This document shows positions 51,042-63,627 of a stretch of 64,000 bases of DNA, in pieces. Source of the DNA: Caulobacteraceae bacterium (GTDB taxonomy: Bacteria; Pseudomonadota; Alphaproteobacteria; Caulobacterales; Caulobacteraceae); NCBI GenBank assembly GCA_027489335.1, contig JAIXZX010000001.1, positions 62,001 to 126,000 on the forward strand, written 5' to 3'. The notes below the pieces were generated by a model. That model did not search any database. It had not been told where the DNA came from and saw nothing but the letters and a program-made list of their open reading frames with translations. Positions within the stretch are counted from its first letter, which is position 1; the number at the start of each line of letters is the position of its first letter. A program made the translations under genes and the position numbers.

Positions 51042-52045
51042 CAGACGCCTCCAGGGATCAGGTTGAGGAAGGTGGGCAGGCCCAGGCTCGCCTCGACCAG
51101 CAGGGTCGCGAAGATCAGGGTCAGATAGAGGATGGAGAAGGCGAAGAGATTGCGGGCGTCCCGGGCGCCGGCGCGGACGTCGTAGAGGCGGCCGTCCAGC
51201 CGGGGATCAGCGCTGTCGCCGGCCCGGCTGCGCATCACCCGCCAGGCCAGGATGAGGAACACCAGTCCGCCAGTGGCCGCGACCGCCAGATACGGCAGGC
51301 CGCCCAGACCGGTGAAGGCCGGCAGCAGGCAGATGGGCACGAACAGCAGGCTGTAGATGAAGATCTGCCGACGTGTGGAGGCCGCCCCGGCGACGACCGG
51401 CATCATGGGCACGCCGGCCTTCTCGTAGTCCTCGCTGGAATAGAGGGCCAACGCCCAGAAGTGGGCAGGCGTCCACATGAAGATGATGGCGCAGAGCAGC
51501 CAGGCGTTCAGCGGAACCTCGCCAGCGGCTGCGGCCCAACCGATGACCGGCGGCAGGGCGCCGGCCAGCCCGCCGATGACGATGTTCTGCGCCGTCCAGC
51601 GCTTGAGCCACATGGTGTAGACGACGGCGTAGAAGAAGATGGTGAAGGCCAGCAGTCCGGCGGCCAGCCAGTTGACGGCCACCCCCATGAACATCACCGA
51701 CAGCAGGGAGAGGATCACTCCCATGGAGAGGGCCTCAGCCCCCTTGATCCGTCCCGCCGGGACAGGCCGGCCGCGGGTGCGGCGCATCTGGGCGTCGATG
51801 TCGGCGTCGTACCACATGTTCAGCGCGCCCGACGCGCCGGCGCCCACGGCGATGCAGAGGACGGCCACCGCCCCCAGCAGCGGGTGAATCGGCGCCTTGG
51901 CGCAGACCAGGCCCGTGGCGCCGGTGAACACCACGAGCGACATGACCCGCGGCTTGAGCAGCTGCAGATAGTCCTGCCAGCGGGCTGGGGAGTCCGTGGC
52001 GTCCGGGGTCGTGGTGATGGCGCTCATCATGGTCGCCAAAGACAT
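51041..52045 (-). CDS. ctaB: Protohaem IX farnesyltransferase
   Basis: A 334-residue polytopic enzyme that adds farnesyl to haem b to make haem o, the precursor of haem a. The first aspartate-rich motif appears in [19 protein letters not shown] and the second in [15 protein letters not shown]; nine hydrophobic segments are seen. Several near starts exist (52045, 52030, 52027); none has an ideal ribosome site, and AGGAG lies just before 52045. It follows ctaD after a strong hairpin. Confidence 0.93.
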   Translation of the reverse strand: MSLATMMSAITTTPDATDSPARWQDYLQLLKPRVMSLVVFTGATGLVCAKAPIHPLLGAVAVLCIAVGAGASGALNMWYDADIDAQMRRTRGRPVPAGRIKGAEALSMGVILSLLSVMFMGVAVNWLAAGLLAFTIFFYAVVYTMWLKRWTAQNIVIGGLAGALPPVIGWAAAAGEVPLNAWLLCAIIFMWTPAHFWALALYSSEDYEKAGVPMMPVVAGAASTRRQIFIYSLLFVPICLLPAFTGLGGLPYLAVAATGGLVFLILAWRVMRSRAGDSADPRLDGRLYDVRAGARDARNLFAFSILYLTLIFATLLVEASLGLPTFLNLIPGGV

Positions 52046-52074
52046 ACTCCTAAACGGGGCTCTCACAAGACGAA

Positions 52075-52108
52075 GGGGCGCGGTTCGGATGTGACCGAAC
52101 CGCGCCCC
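52075..52108. terminator. Perfect 14-bp stem-loop between ctaD and ctaB
   Basis: GGGGCGCGGTTCGG and CCGAACCGCGCCCC pair perfectly over 14 bp around an ATGTGA loop. Read on the minus strand it follows the ctaD stop and is followed by TTCGTCTTGTG, moderately T-rich. It is the strongest terminator candidate in the window and probably lowers expression of ctaB and downstream assembly genes relative to ctaCD. Confidence 0.75.
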
Positions 52109-52131
52109 AGGGTCCTGGCCGGGCCGGCCGG

Positions 52132-54776
<2,645 letters not shown>

Positions 54777-55077
54777 ATCCCCTCGGTCTCTTTGGCGGGG
54801 CCGGCTTCGGGGAAATGCCCTGAGCCGATCCGCGACTGAAACGAGGCTCACGCAGCGAAAAGGCGTCCGCCGCCAGGCCCTCAAGGCGCGTGCATACGCG
54901 CTCTCCCCCAAATTGCCAAGGCGATAGCCCGCCACAAGGCTGATCACGTTTATGAGGCGATTTCGGACCAAATGACGCACGCCGAACCGACGCCCGGATG
55001 GCGCCCCGTGACGAGGCCCCTGCGAGACCCTATGTCTTTAGGCAGGCCAGCCTGACGCCACGCCGAAGGACTTAACG
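54777..55077. other. Divergent intergenic region between ctaC and tldD
   Basis: This 301-base stretch separates the minus-strand ctaC start from the plus-strand tldD start, so it should hold at least two promoters. I saw no ORF with family similarity, no RNA gene and no clear regulator palindrome. Moderately AT-rich patches such as CACGTTTATGAGG (near 54946) are candidates for promoter elements. Confidence 0.5.
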
Positions 55078-56508
55078 ATGAACGCCCATGTTTCTGCGCC
55101 CTCCATCCTGGACTCCTGCGGGGTCGCCCCTGAGCGGGCCCGGGAAATCCTCGGCGAGGCCCTGGCTGGCGCCGATGACGGGGAAATTTTCGCGGAGCGG
55201 TCGGAGAGCGAGTCCTTCCTGTTCGACGATGGCCGGCTGAAGTCGGCGGCCTATGATTCGACCGAGGGGTTCGGCCTGCGGGTGGTGGCCGGCGAGACGG
55301 CGGGCTACGCCCATTCCAGCGAAATCTCCGAAGCCGCCCTGCGCCGGGCCGCATCTTCGGCCGCCCTGGCCAAGCGGGGCTATGAAGGCGTCGCCGCCGA
55401 GGGGCCCCGGGCCACCAATATCCGTCACTATGGCGACGACGATCCGCTGGCTGCTCCGGACTTCGCCGAGAAGGTCGCCTTGCTGCAGGAGATCGACGCC
55501 TGGGCCAGAGCCCGCGATCCCCGCGTCGTCCAGGTGATGGCCAGCCTCACGGCCGAGCGACGCATCGTGGAGATCCTGCGGGCCGACGGCCGCCTGATCC
55601 GTGACGTGCGCCCCCTGTCGCGGATCAACATTCAGGTGACGGTGGAAAAGGACGGCCGCCGCGAGGCGGGCTTCGCCGGCGCCGGCGGCCGGGCCGGTTA
55701 CGACGCCTGGATCTCGCCCGAGGCCTGGCGCGAGCAGGGTGAAGAAGCCCTTCGCCAGGCCCTGGTCAACCTGGAGGCCGTCGCCTGCCCCGCCGGCGAG
55801 ATGGACGTAGTGCTGGGCCCGGGCTGGAACGGCGTTCTGCTGCATGAAGCCGTCGGCCACGGATTGGAAGGCGATTTCAACCGCAAGGGCACCTCGGCCT
55901 TCTCCGGTAAGATTGGCCAGCGCGTCGCAGCCCCAGGAGTCACCGTGTTCGACGACGGCGCCCTGGCCGGCCGCCGCGGCTCCCTCACCGTCGACGACGA
56001 GGGGACCCCCACCGAACGCACCGTGTTGATCGAGGACGGGATTCTGGTGGGCTACATGCATGACCGCATGAGCGCACGGCTCATGGGTCTGGCCGCCACA
56101 GGCAACGGCCGCCGCCAGTCCTATGCGCATATGCCGATGCCGCGGATGACCAACACCGCCATGGAGGGCGGCTCCACACCTCAGGCCGAGATGATCGCGT
56201 CGACCAAGCGCGGCCTCTACTGCGCCAATTTCGGCGGCGGGCAGGTGGACATCACCAACGGCAAGTTCGTCTTCCAGTGCACCGAGGCCTATCTGATCGA
56301 AGACGGCAAGGTGACCCGTCCGGTGAAGGGCGCGACCCTGATCGGCGATGGCCCCTCGGCCCTGACCCGGGTGACCATGATCGGCGACGACTTCGCCTTT
56401 GATCCCGGCGTGGGGGTCTGCGGCAAGTCGGGTCAGAGCCTGCCCGTGGGCGTCGGACAGCCGTCCCTGAAGATCACGGGCCTGACGGTCGGCGGCACCA
56501 GCCTCTAG
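55078..56508 (+). CDS. tldD: Metalloprotease TldD
   Basis: A 476-residue TldD with the zinc motif H256-E-x-x-x-H261 (LLHEAVGHGLEGDF) and the conserved C-terminal block GVCGKSGQSLPVGVGQPSLK. With TldE (PmbA) it forms a heterodimeric protease that degrades unfolded peptides and processes microcin B17 or CcdA in E. coli. No tldE is next to it. It is divergent from the cta block, as in related Caulobacterales. Confidence 0.96.
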   Translation: MNAHVSAPSILDSCGVAPERAREILGEALAGADDGEIFAERSESESFLFDDGRLKSAAYDSTEGFGLRVVAGETAGYAHSSEISEAALRRAASSAALAKRGYEGVAAEGPRATNIRHYGDDDPLAAPDFAEKVALLQEIDAWARARDPRVVQVMASLTAERRIVEILRADGRLIRDVRPLSRINIQVTVEKDGRREAGFAGAGGRAGYDAWISPEAWREQGEEALRQALVNLEAVACPAGEMDVVLGPGWNGVLLHEAVGHGLEGDFNRKGTSAFSGKIGQRVAAPGVTVFDDGALAGRRGSLTVDDEGTPTERTVLIEDGILVGYMHDRMSARLMGLAATGNGRRQSYAHMPMPRMTNTAMEGGSTPQAEMIASTKRGLYCANFGGGQVDITNGKFVFQCTEAYLIEDGKVTRPVKGATLIGDGPSALTRVTMIGDDFAFDPGVGVCGKSGQSLPVGVGQPSLKITGLTVGGTSL

Positions 56509-56606
56509 GCGCAGGGCCTCCCGAACCGGCGATCTGCGAACCTGTCTCAGATTTAACTAGGGCGAAGGCTCAGGCCTGGATCATCTGCGCGCCAGGAGAC
56601 GCTCAG

Positions 56607-58661
56607 ATGATCCGACGACACCGCCTCGCGGCCCTCGCCGCCGTGTGCCCGCTCATGATTCCCGCCGCCGCCCTGGCGCAGGCCCCCGCCGATCCGGCGC
56701 CGCCGGCCGGCGCTCAGGGCGTGACCCGCTACGCCCCGGACTTCTTCGCAGAGGCCCGCCCGACCACAGCCCTGGACATGGTCCAGCGCCTGCCTGGTTT
56801 TGTCCTTGATGTCGGCGACAATGTTCGCGGCTTTGAGGGCGCGGCCGGCAATGTGCTGATCGACGGACGCCGCCCAGCCTCCAAGTCTGACAGCCTGGAG
56901 GAAATCCTGCGGCGCATGCCCGCCTCTCAGGTGCTGCGGATCGACCTGATTCGGGGCGGAGCGCCGGGCATCGACATGCAGGGCAAGTCGGTGATGGCCA
57001 ATATTGTCCGCGCCGAGACCAACACCATGCAGGGCTTGATCGCCCTGGCTGACCGGCAGATCTATGACGGCCGCAATCTGCTGGGATTCCGGGTGGAGGG
57101 CTCGGGTCGGGTCGGCGACCTTGCCTGGGAGGCTGGTCTGGTGGGCGGCCAAGGCCCGGACGACGGGGCCGGTCAGGGCCCCCGGGTCCGGGTGGACGCC
57201 CAGGGGGTTCCGCTCATCCTCAGCGACGTCGACAGCGAGGGGCTGGGGACCAATGCGGCCCTCACCGGCGCCATCGAGAAGCCGCTGCTGGGGGGTCAGT
57301 TCAGGGTCAACGGCCGACTGTTCGTCGACAACTTCGAATATGACGAACGCAATCTCGGCCGGGCGGGCGGGCCGCTGGAGGTCTCCCACGACGACGTCGA
57401 GTTGGCCGAGACTGAACTGGGCGCATCCTTCACCCGCCCCCTGGGGGAGCGCACCAGTCTGGAGCTGATCGGCCTGCGCCAGACGGCCAATGAAACCTTT
57501 GAGGCCACGTTCCAAGACCCAGTCGAACAGGTGCGGTTCGCCCTTGAGAGCGACACGGTGGAGACCATCGGGCGCGGCGTGCTGCGCTGGCGCCAGACGC
57601 AGGCCCTGTCCTGGGAGCTGGGCGCGGAGACCGCCCAGAACACGCTGGAAAGCCGCACGCGGTTCGACCGGAATGGCGCGCCCGTCGCCCTGCCCGCCGC
57701 CAATGTGGAGGTGGAGGAGCGCCGCGCGGAGGTCTTCCTGAAGTCCGCCTGGCGGGCCACCCCGCGGCTGACGCTGGACAGCGCCCTGCGCTATGAGGCC
57801 TCCGACATCACCGCTTTGGGCGACGTGGTGCTGGAAAAGTCTCTGGCCTTCGCCAAGCCCCGGTTCAGCGTCAGCTGGGCGCAAGACCCGAGCACCCAGC
57901 TGCGCTTCAGCATTGAGCGCAGTGTCGGCCAGCTGGATTTCGACGATTTCGTCGCCTCTTCGTCCCTGAACACCGGCGTGCTGACGGCGGGCAATCCCGA
58001 CCTGGACCCAGCCCAGGAATGGATGTTGGAGGCGGCGCTGGAGCGTCGGTTCTGGACCAGCGGGGCGGCGGTGATCACCCTGCGCCGCGCCGAGATCACC
58101 GATGTGATCGACCGGGCGCCGGAGCGTCTGGCAGGCGGCGGGATCTATGACGCCCCGGCCAATATCGGCGAAGGGGTGCGCGAGGAGCTGGCCCTGACCC
58201 TCACCCTGCCCCTCGAGCGGCTGGGGGTGAAGGGCGCCCAGCTGCGGGGTGAGGCCACCTGGCGTCGCTCGGCGGTGGATGATCCCACCACCGGCGAGAG
58301 CCGGGAGATTTCAGGCCTGCGCCCCCTGGAGTGGGAAGCCCACTACACCCAGGACCTGCCCGCCTGGAAATCGGTCTGGGGGATCGATGTGTTCGGCGCC
58401 TGGCGCGAGACCTATTACCGCTATGACGAAATCTCCACGACCAAGCTGAAGACCTTCGTCGTGCCCTTCCTGGAGTGGAAGCCGCGTCCGGAATGGGCGA
58501 TCCGGTTCGAGATTCCCAACATCACCGAGCGGGGGGTGCGCCGCACCCGCACGGTCTATGCCGGTCCGCGGGACACCTCCCCCATCGCCTATGTGGAGGA
58601 TCGGGACATCCAGTTTGGCCGCATGTACCGCCTGCGGGTCAGCCGGACGCTCGGCGGCTGA
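56607..58661 (+). CDS. TonB-dependent outer-membrane receptor
   Basis: A 684-residue receptor with a signal peptide (cleaved near ALAQA, residue 25), a plug domain (about 45-150: TTALDMVQRLPGFVLDVGD, GNVLIDGRRPASKSD, IDLIRGGAPGIDMQ) and a C-terminal beta-barrel ending in an aromatic-poor VSRTLGG. Its plug begins with a short linker, without an extended signalling domain. The substrate is unknown; Caulobacterales have many such receptors for sugars or siderophores. CAGGAG precedes the ATG. Confidence 0.87.
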   Translation: MIRRHRLAALAAVCPLMIPAAALAQAPADPAPPAGAQGVTRYAPDFFAEARPTTALDMVQRLPGFVLDVGDNVRGFEGAAGNVLIDGRRPASKSDSLEEILRRMPASQVLRIDLIRGGAPGIDMQGKSVMANIVRAETNTMQGLIALADRQIYDGRNLLGFRVEGSGRVGDLAWEAGLVGGQGPDDGAGQGPRVRVDAQGVPLILSDVDSEGLGTNAALTGAIEKPLLGGQFRVNGRLFVDNFEYDERNLGRAGGPLEVSHDDVELAETELGASFTRPLGERTSLELIGLRQTANETFEATFQDPVEQVRFALESDTVETIGRGVLRWRQTQALSWELGAETAQNTLESRTRFDRNGAPVALPAANVEVEERRAEVFLKSAWRATPRLTLDSALRYEASDITALGDVVLEKSLAFAKPRFSVSWAQDPSTQLRFSIERSVGQLDFDDFVASSSLNTGVLTAGNPDLDPAQEWMLEAALERRFWTSGAAVITLRRAEITDVIDRAPERLAGGGIYDAPANIGEGVREELALTLTLPLERLGVKGAQLRGEATWRRSAVDDPTTGESREISGLRPLEWEAHYTQDLPAWKSVWGIDVFGAWRETYYRYDEISTTKLKTFVVPFLEWKPRPEWAIRFEIPNITERGVRRTRTVYAGPRDTSPIAYVEDRDIQFGRMYRLRVSRTLGG

Positions 58662-58667
58662 CGGTTG

Positions 58668-58694
58668 AGCAGGCGGCCAGACCGGCCGCCTGCT
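58668..58694. terminator. Bidirectional terminator hairpin
   Basis: AGCAGGCGGCC and GGCCGCCTGCT form a perfect 11-bp stem around a five-base loop, between the convergent stops of the TonB receptor and the POT transporter genes. Confidence 0.65.
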
Positions 58695-58702
58695 AGTCCG
58701 AC

Positions 58703-60652
58703 CTAGGGCTGGCGGTCATCCCGCAGGGTCTGGGGATTCACCGCCTGGCGTTCCCCGTCGAGGGTGGGCGCGGTCGGCTCCGGCGCGGGGCCATGTCCCG
58801 ACTCCACCCCGTGCGCCCAGCCCTTGATGAAGAAGCTGAGCACGATGAACACCGCCCCGGCCGCGAGGCCCCAATAGCCGAGCATCTGGAAGACCTCGAG
58901 CGAGCTCTGCAGCGCCGCGGACGGGTCGAGCACCTGACCGCCCAGGGTTTCGGTCCCGGCGAGACCAGCGATCCAGCCCCCGACATACTGAGCGATGGCG
59001 CTGGAGAGGAACCAGACGGCCATCATGAAGGACACCACCGAGGCCAGGGACAGCTTGGTGATCTCAGACAGGCCCACCGGTGAGAGGAAGAGCTCGCCTG
59101 TCGTGTGCAACAGATAGAGCAGACCCAGCACCATCAGCGGCACGCGGAAGCTGTCGTCGGCGAGCCCTGCGCTCCACACGACCACCATGAAACCGAGGCC
59201 GGCCTGCAGCATGCCGAGGCCGAACTTCATGGTCGGATCGGGATCCAGACCCCGACGGCCCAGGAAAGCCCAGAGGGCGGCGAAGATCGGGGCGAAGATC
59301 AGGATGAAGCCGGCGTTGAACGACTGGACCTGCGCTGCGGCGAAGCGGGCGTCGATCCAGCTCCACCAGGTGTCGGTGGCGACCCCGGCGGCCGCCAGCT
59401 GTTCGGGCGAGCCCATGGGGATGCCGAGGAAGCTTGTGGCCCCGTCGGTGACCGAGAGGTCCACATTGCGGGCTGCAAACAGATTGAGCGAGGTGCCGGC
59501 CTGTTCAAACAGGGTCCAGAAAACCACGGACCCAAAGATGAGAATGGTGGCGAGCATCATCCGCTGACGCTCGACCTTGGTCTGGCAGACCTTGAGGATC
59601 ACATAGGCGATGATGATCAGCGACAGGATGATCGCCACGCTAAGCACCCAGCCCACCACGGCGTTGCGCTGCACCAGCCACCAGACCGCGCCAATGGCCG
59701 GGATGGTCGACAGATAGATCAGCCATTCGCGGTTGACGGGCCCGACAACAGGCTTGGTCAACAGCTCCGGGTTGGGCGGCTCGCCCTTGCCCTCCAGCAG
59801 CGGCTTGCCCAGCACGAAGACGATCCAGCCCAGGGCCATGCCGATCCCGGCCAGGCCGAAGCCGTAACCCCAGCCGAAATGCTGGCCAAGCAGGCCGCAG
59901 AGCACCGAGGCCCAGAAGGCGCCGAGATTGATCCCGTAATAGTAGAGGGTGAAGCCTGAATCCCGACGGGGGTCCCCTTGCGGATAGAGCTGTCCGACAA
60001 TGGTGGAGATGTTGGGCTTCAGGAAACCCACCCCCAGGATGATCAGGGAGACAGCCAGATAGAAGACGTTAACCCCCACGGGATCGACCGTCTTGACCAT
60101 CTCATAGCTGCCCGCCGGCAGCACGGCCGGTAGGGGCGCGGACGCCGGCAGGCCGACAATCTCCAGACCGCCGCCAGCGGCCGGACCAAAGCTGTAGGCG
60201 TCGCCCTCCACCATCAGCCGGACCTGACGGTCGTCCATCCGGCCTTCAAGCGATACCTCGTAGGTCTGGCCGGCATAGGCCAGGGTCTCGCGGGTGGGCT
60301 CGCCTTCCACCGCCATCGCCAGATGGCCCGCCACCAGCAGCAGGGCGCCGAAGGCGACAGCCTTGCGGGTGCCCAGATAACGGTCGGCGAGGATGCCTCC
60401 GATCAGGGGCAGCAGATAGACCAGGGAGGTGTAGGAGCCGTACTGGGCGTTGGCGACGTCGTCGTCGAACAGCAGGTGCTGCGTCAGGTAGAAGATCAGG
60501 ATGCCCCGCATGCCGTAGTAGGAGAACCGCTCCCACATCTCGGCGAAGAACAGGACGATCAGGCCTCGCGGGTGGTTGCGCATCAGCTGCAGCAACACGG
60601 GGAGGCCAGTGAGCAGCGTGATGATCACGCCGAGCACGACGACGATGTTCAT
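58703..60652 (-). CDS. Proton-dependent oligopeptide transporter (POT/PTR family) with large loop insertions
   Basis: A 649-residue peptide transporter. E38-x-x-E41-R in AEMWERFSYYGMRG is the proton-coupling signature of the family, and FYLAVSLIILGVGFLKPNIS is the second PTR2 signature. Prototype bacterial POTs are near 500 residues; here about 80 extra residues (about 115-194, beta-rich) lie after helix 3 and a further 50 around residue 440. The ATG at 60652 has GGAAG upstream; the extra residues before it are not family-like. It takes up di- and tripeptides. Confidence 0.88.
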   Translation of the reverse strand: MNIVVVLGVIITLLTGLPVLLQLMRNHPRGLIVLFFAEMWERFSYYGMRGILIFYLTQHLLFDDDVANAQYGSYTSLVYLLPLIGGILADRYLGTRKAVAFGALLLVAGHLAMAVEGEPTRETLAYAGQTYEVSLEGRMDDRQVRLMVEGDAYSFGPAAGGGLEIVGLPASAPLPAVLPAGSYEMVKTVDPVGVNVFYLAVSLIILGVGFLKPNISTIVGQLYPQGDPRRDSGFTLYYYGINLGAFWASVLCGLLGQHFGWGYGFGLAGIGMALGWIVFVLGKPLLEGKGEPPNPELLTKPVVGPVNREWLIYLSTIPAIGAVWWLVQRNAVVGWVLSVAIILSLIIIAYVILKVCQTKVERQRMMLATILIFGSVVFWTLFEQAGTSLNLFAARNVDLSVTDGATSFLGIPMGSPEQLAAAGVATDTWWSWIDARFAAAQVQSFNAGFILIFAPIFAALWAFLGRRGLDPDPTMKFGLGMLQAGLGFMVVVWSAGLADDSFRVPLMVLGLLYLLHTTGELFLSPVGLSEITKLSLASVVSFMMAVWFLSSAIAQYVGGWIAGLAGTETLGGQVLDPSAALQSSLEVFQMLGYWGLAAGAVFIVLSFFIKGWAHGVESGHGPAPEPTAPTLDGERQAVNPQTLRDDRQP

Positions 60653-60858
60653 GAATCGACTTCCGCTTGATCTGCGTTGAGCCGGCCCGCAGGCCTGCGC
60701 CAAGGTTCATTCGACCCGGGCGACCCGGGAAAGCGGGGAGATGATCACGCGTCTGCGCGCGAGACAAGCAAGGCTTGCCCATAAACCGCGGTCAGGGTGA
60801 CATCTGGAGCCATGGGCCGGGCTGGCGCGTTCCCTCCTGGTCTAGAGGAGATGATCTC

Positions 60859-61338
60859 ATGCCCACCCCTGGCTCCAACCACACCCTGGAAATCCGCCCG
60901 GCCGCCACGCGCATGCGCGCCGCGGTCCAGGGACACATCATCGCCGACAGCGACAATGTCCTGCTGCTGAAGGAAGGCGCCATGGCGCCGGTCGCCTATT
61001 TCCCCCGGGACGACATTGAAATGGGCTATTTCGCCCGGACGGACCGGGCCACGCACTGTCCCTTCAAAGGCGACGCGGCCTACTACACCGTCACCCTTGA
61101 GGGTGAGGTTCTGGAAAACGTGGCCTGGACCTATGAAGATCCCCTACCCGGGGCCCTCCAGATTGACGGTCGTCTGGCCTTCTATGCCGACAGGGTCGAG
61201 GTCTATGGCGTTGGGGACGAGGTCGCGCCCCATGATCACCGCACCGATGTGGACGCCGTGGTCCAGCACACCGATTCCGGCGGCGGCCAGAGCCAGAAGG
61301 CGCACTGGCCAGCCAATGTGGAAGAACCGAAGGGCTGA
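60859..61338 (+). CDS. DUF427 family protein
   Basis: A 159-residue DUF427 protein: MRAAVQGHIIADSDNVLLL, YFPRDDIEMGYFARTDRATH and CPFKGDAAYYTVTLEG are its conserved blocks. The fold is a beta-barrel of unknown function. I start it at the ATG at 60859, with GAGGAG at ideal distance; upstream residues in frame are unlike the family. It ends three bases from the stop of the convergent glutamate-cysteine ligase gene. Confidence 0.85.
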   Translation: MPTPGSNHTLEIRPAATRMRAAVQGHIIADSDNVLLLKEGAMAPVAYFPRDDIEMGYFARTDRATHCPFKGDAAYYTVTLEGEVLENVAWTYEDPLPGALQIDGRLAFYADRVEVYGVGDEVAPHDHRTDVDAVVQHTDSGGGQSQKAHWPANVEEPKG

Positions 61339-61341
61339 CCC

Positions 61342-62700
61342 CTAGAAGGCCATGGTTTCGTAGACCTTGGAAAGGTCCCCGCCCCATGGGCCATGATACT
61401 GTTCGAGCATCCGCTCGGCAGGGGTGAGACCGGTGTCGGCGATGTCTTCAAGTTCGGCCAGATAGCCGGTTTCATCGACCATGCCGCCGCTGAGGCGATT
61501 GCGCGCCTTCAGACCCTGTCGGGCGATGACCAGGACATCCTTGGCCACGTCCTGCAGGGTGCGTCCGTCGATCTGCGCCTTCAGGCCGACCTTGGCCGCC
61601 TGGGCGCGCAGGCCCTCGTGGTCCTCAACCGACCAGCCCTTGCAGAGATCCCAGGCCGCATCGAGGGCCGCCTGATCATAGAGCAGGCCGGTCCAAAGGG
61701 CCGGCAGGGCGCAGAGGCGGCTCCAGGGGCCGGCGTCGGCGCCGCGCATCTCCAGGTAATATTTGAGCCGCACCTCGGGGAAGATGGTGGTGACGTGGTC
61801 AGCCCAGTCCTTGATGGTCGGGCGTTCGCCGGGCAGTTCCGGCAGCCGGCCCTCCATGAACTCGCGGAACGAGCGGCCGGCCACATCGATGTAACGGCCC
61901 TCGCGCTTGACGAAGTACATCGGCACGTTGAGGGCGTAGTTGGCGTAGGTCTCGAACCCGAAGCCGTCCTTGAACACGAAGTCCAGCATGCCGGTGCGGT
62001 CGGCGTCCACATCGGTCCAGACATTGGCCCGCGCCGAGAGGAAGCCGTTGGGCTTGCCCTCGGTGAAAGGGGAATTGGCGAACAGCGCTGTAGCCACCGG
62101 CTGCAGGGCGAGGCTGGTCCGGAACTTCTTGACCATGTCGGACTCGGACCCGAAGTCCAGGTTCACCTGCACGGTGCAGGTGCGGAACATCATGTCCAGG
62201 CCCATGCCCCCGACCTTGGGCATGTAGTTGCGCATGATCTTGTAGCGCCCCTTGGGCATCACCGGGATCTGATCCCGCGTCCAGGTGGGCGTGAACCCAA
62301 GGCCCAGAAAACCCAGGCCCAGTTCATCGGCCACGGCCTTGACCTCGGACAGATGGCCCCCGGTCTCGTCGCAGATTTCGTGCAGGTCGCCCAGCGGGGC
62401 GCCGGACAGCTCGAACTGCCCGCCGGGCTCCAGGCTCACATTGGCGCCGTTGCGCTCCAGGCCGATCAGGGTTTCACCCTCGAATACGCCCTGCCAGCCG
62501 AACCGCATCAGACCCGTGAGCAGGGCATGGATGCCATGGGGTCCCTCATAGGGAACCGGCGATTGATCCTTGAGATAGAAGGGAAACTTCTCGTGCTCGG
62601 CGCCGATGCGCCAGTCGGCCTTGGCCTTGGAGCCGTCGGCGAACCAGGCGACGAGATCCTCGAACACCAAGGGACGCTCGTCGCAAATGACGTCGGCCAT
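61342..62700 (-). CDS. gshA: Glutamate-cysteine ligase (plant/alphaproteobacterial type)
   Basis: A 452-residue ligase that joins glutamate and cysteine, the first step of glutathione synthesis. The residues RIGAEHEKFPFY (glutamate site), LEPGGQFELSGAPL (magnesium/ATP site) and MMFRTCTVQVNLDFGS are characteristic of the plant-type class found in Alphaproteobacteria, distinct from E. coli GshA. The ATG at 62700 begins MADVICDERPLVFEDL. Two GSTs elsewhere in the window use glutathione. Confidence 0.93.
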   Translation of the reverse strand: MADVICDERPLVFEDLVAWFADGSKAKADWRIGAEHEKFPFYLKDQSPVPYEGPHGIHALLTGLMRFGWQGVFEGETLIGLERNGANVSLEPGGQFELSGAPLGDLHEICDETGGHLSEVKAVADELGLGFLGLGFTPTWTRDQIPVMPKGRYKIMRNYMPKVGGMGLDMMFRTCTVQVNLDFGSESDMVKKFRTSLALQPVATALFANSPFTEGKPNGFLSARANVWTDVDADRTGMLDFVFKDGFGFETYANYALNVPMYFVKREGRYIDVAGRSFREFMEGRLPELPGERPTIKDWADHVTTIFPEVRLKYYLEMRGADAGPWSRLCALPALWTGLLYDQAALDAAWDLCKGWSVEDHEGLRAQAAKVGLKAQIDGRTLQDVAKDVLVIARQGLKARNRLSGGMVDETGYLAELEDIADTGLTPAERMLEQYHGPWGGDLSKVYETMAF

Positions 62701-62812
62701 GTCTCTCTCCCCAGCCCGACAATATTCTCGCCACGGCCGAGGCCCGATAGCGGCGGCGTTCTTTACGCCGTTCGCTGAAGTGGGCGCAACGATGGCGAAG
62801 CGCAATGGCCCC

Positions 62813-63550
62813 TCAATCAGAGGCGGCGTCTTCGCGCCAGTCTCCACAGACGCTTTGCCACAGGGTCAGGGCGCTGATGGCTGCGGTGTCGGCCCGCAGG
62901 ATCCGGGGCCCCAACGTCGCGGGCACGGCCTGGTCCAGTCCGCGCAGCCGGGCGCGCTCAGCGGGAGCGAAACCGCCCTCCGGCCCGATCAGCACGGCCC
63001 AAGGTCCCGTTGGCTGACCACGCAGGGCGTCCAGCACCGGCGGGGCGTCGCCGGCCTCGTCGCAGAACAGCAGGCGACGGCCGGCCTCCCAGGCGTCCAG
63101 CACGGCGCCGAGACGGGCCGGCTCAGTGATCTCTGGCAGGTCGATCCGACCGGTCTGTTCGGCGGCCTCCACCGCAATGGCGTTCAGGCGCGGCAGACGG
63201 ATGTGATCAGGATTGGTCCGTTCGGTGACGACCAGGCGCACCCGCCGCGCGCCAAGCTCGCAGGCCTTCTCGATGATGGTCTCCAGCCGCGCCCGCTTGA
63301 CGGTGGCGACGATGAGGTCGAGGTCGGGACCCTGGGTCTGAGGCTTCGTCCGGGCCTCGACCTGCAGCACTGCGCCACGCTTGCCGCTCTCGGCGACCAC
63401 GGCGCGCCACTCCCCGTCCCGGCCATTGAAGACCAGGAGAGGATCGCCGGACGCCCGGCGCATGACGGCGACCACATAGCGGCTCTGGTCCGGGTTTAGG
63501 CCGAGCCGGGCGCCAGGCGCCAGGTCGTGGGTGACGAACAGACGGATCAT
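62813..63550 (-). CDS. rsmE: 16S rRNA (uracil1498-N3)-methyltransferase
   Basis: A 245-residue SPOUT-class RNA methyltransferase with the N-terminal PUA-like domain (MIRLFVTHDLAPGARLGLN) and the knot region ATVKRARLETIIEKACELGAR and VLIGPEGGFAPAER binding S-adenosylmethionine. It methylates U1498 of 16S rRNA at N3. It lies 112 bases upstream of gshA on the same strand, possibly cotranscribed. Confidence 0.95.
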   Translation of the reverse strand: MIRLFVTHDLAPGARLGLNPDQSRYVVAVMRRASGDPLLVFNGRDGEWRAVVAESGKRGAVLQVEARTKPQTQGPDLDLIVATVKRARLETIIEKACELGARRVRLVVTERTNPDHIRLPRLNAIAVEAAEQTGRIDLPEITEPARLGAVLDAWEAGRRLLFCDEAGDAPPVLDALRGQPTGPWAVLIGPEGGFAPAERARLRGLDQAVPATLGPRILRADTAAISALTLWQSVCGDWREDAASD

Positions 63551-63627
63551 GATGGTCTTCTAAACAGGCGGGAGCTCGGTCGCATAGATCATGGCGCACC
63601 GACCCGTCTCCGGCGTAGGCTTTCCCT

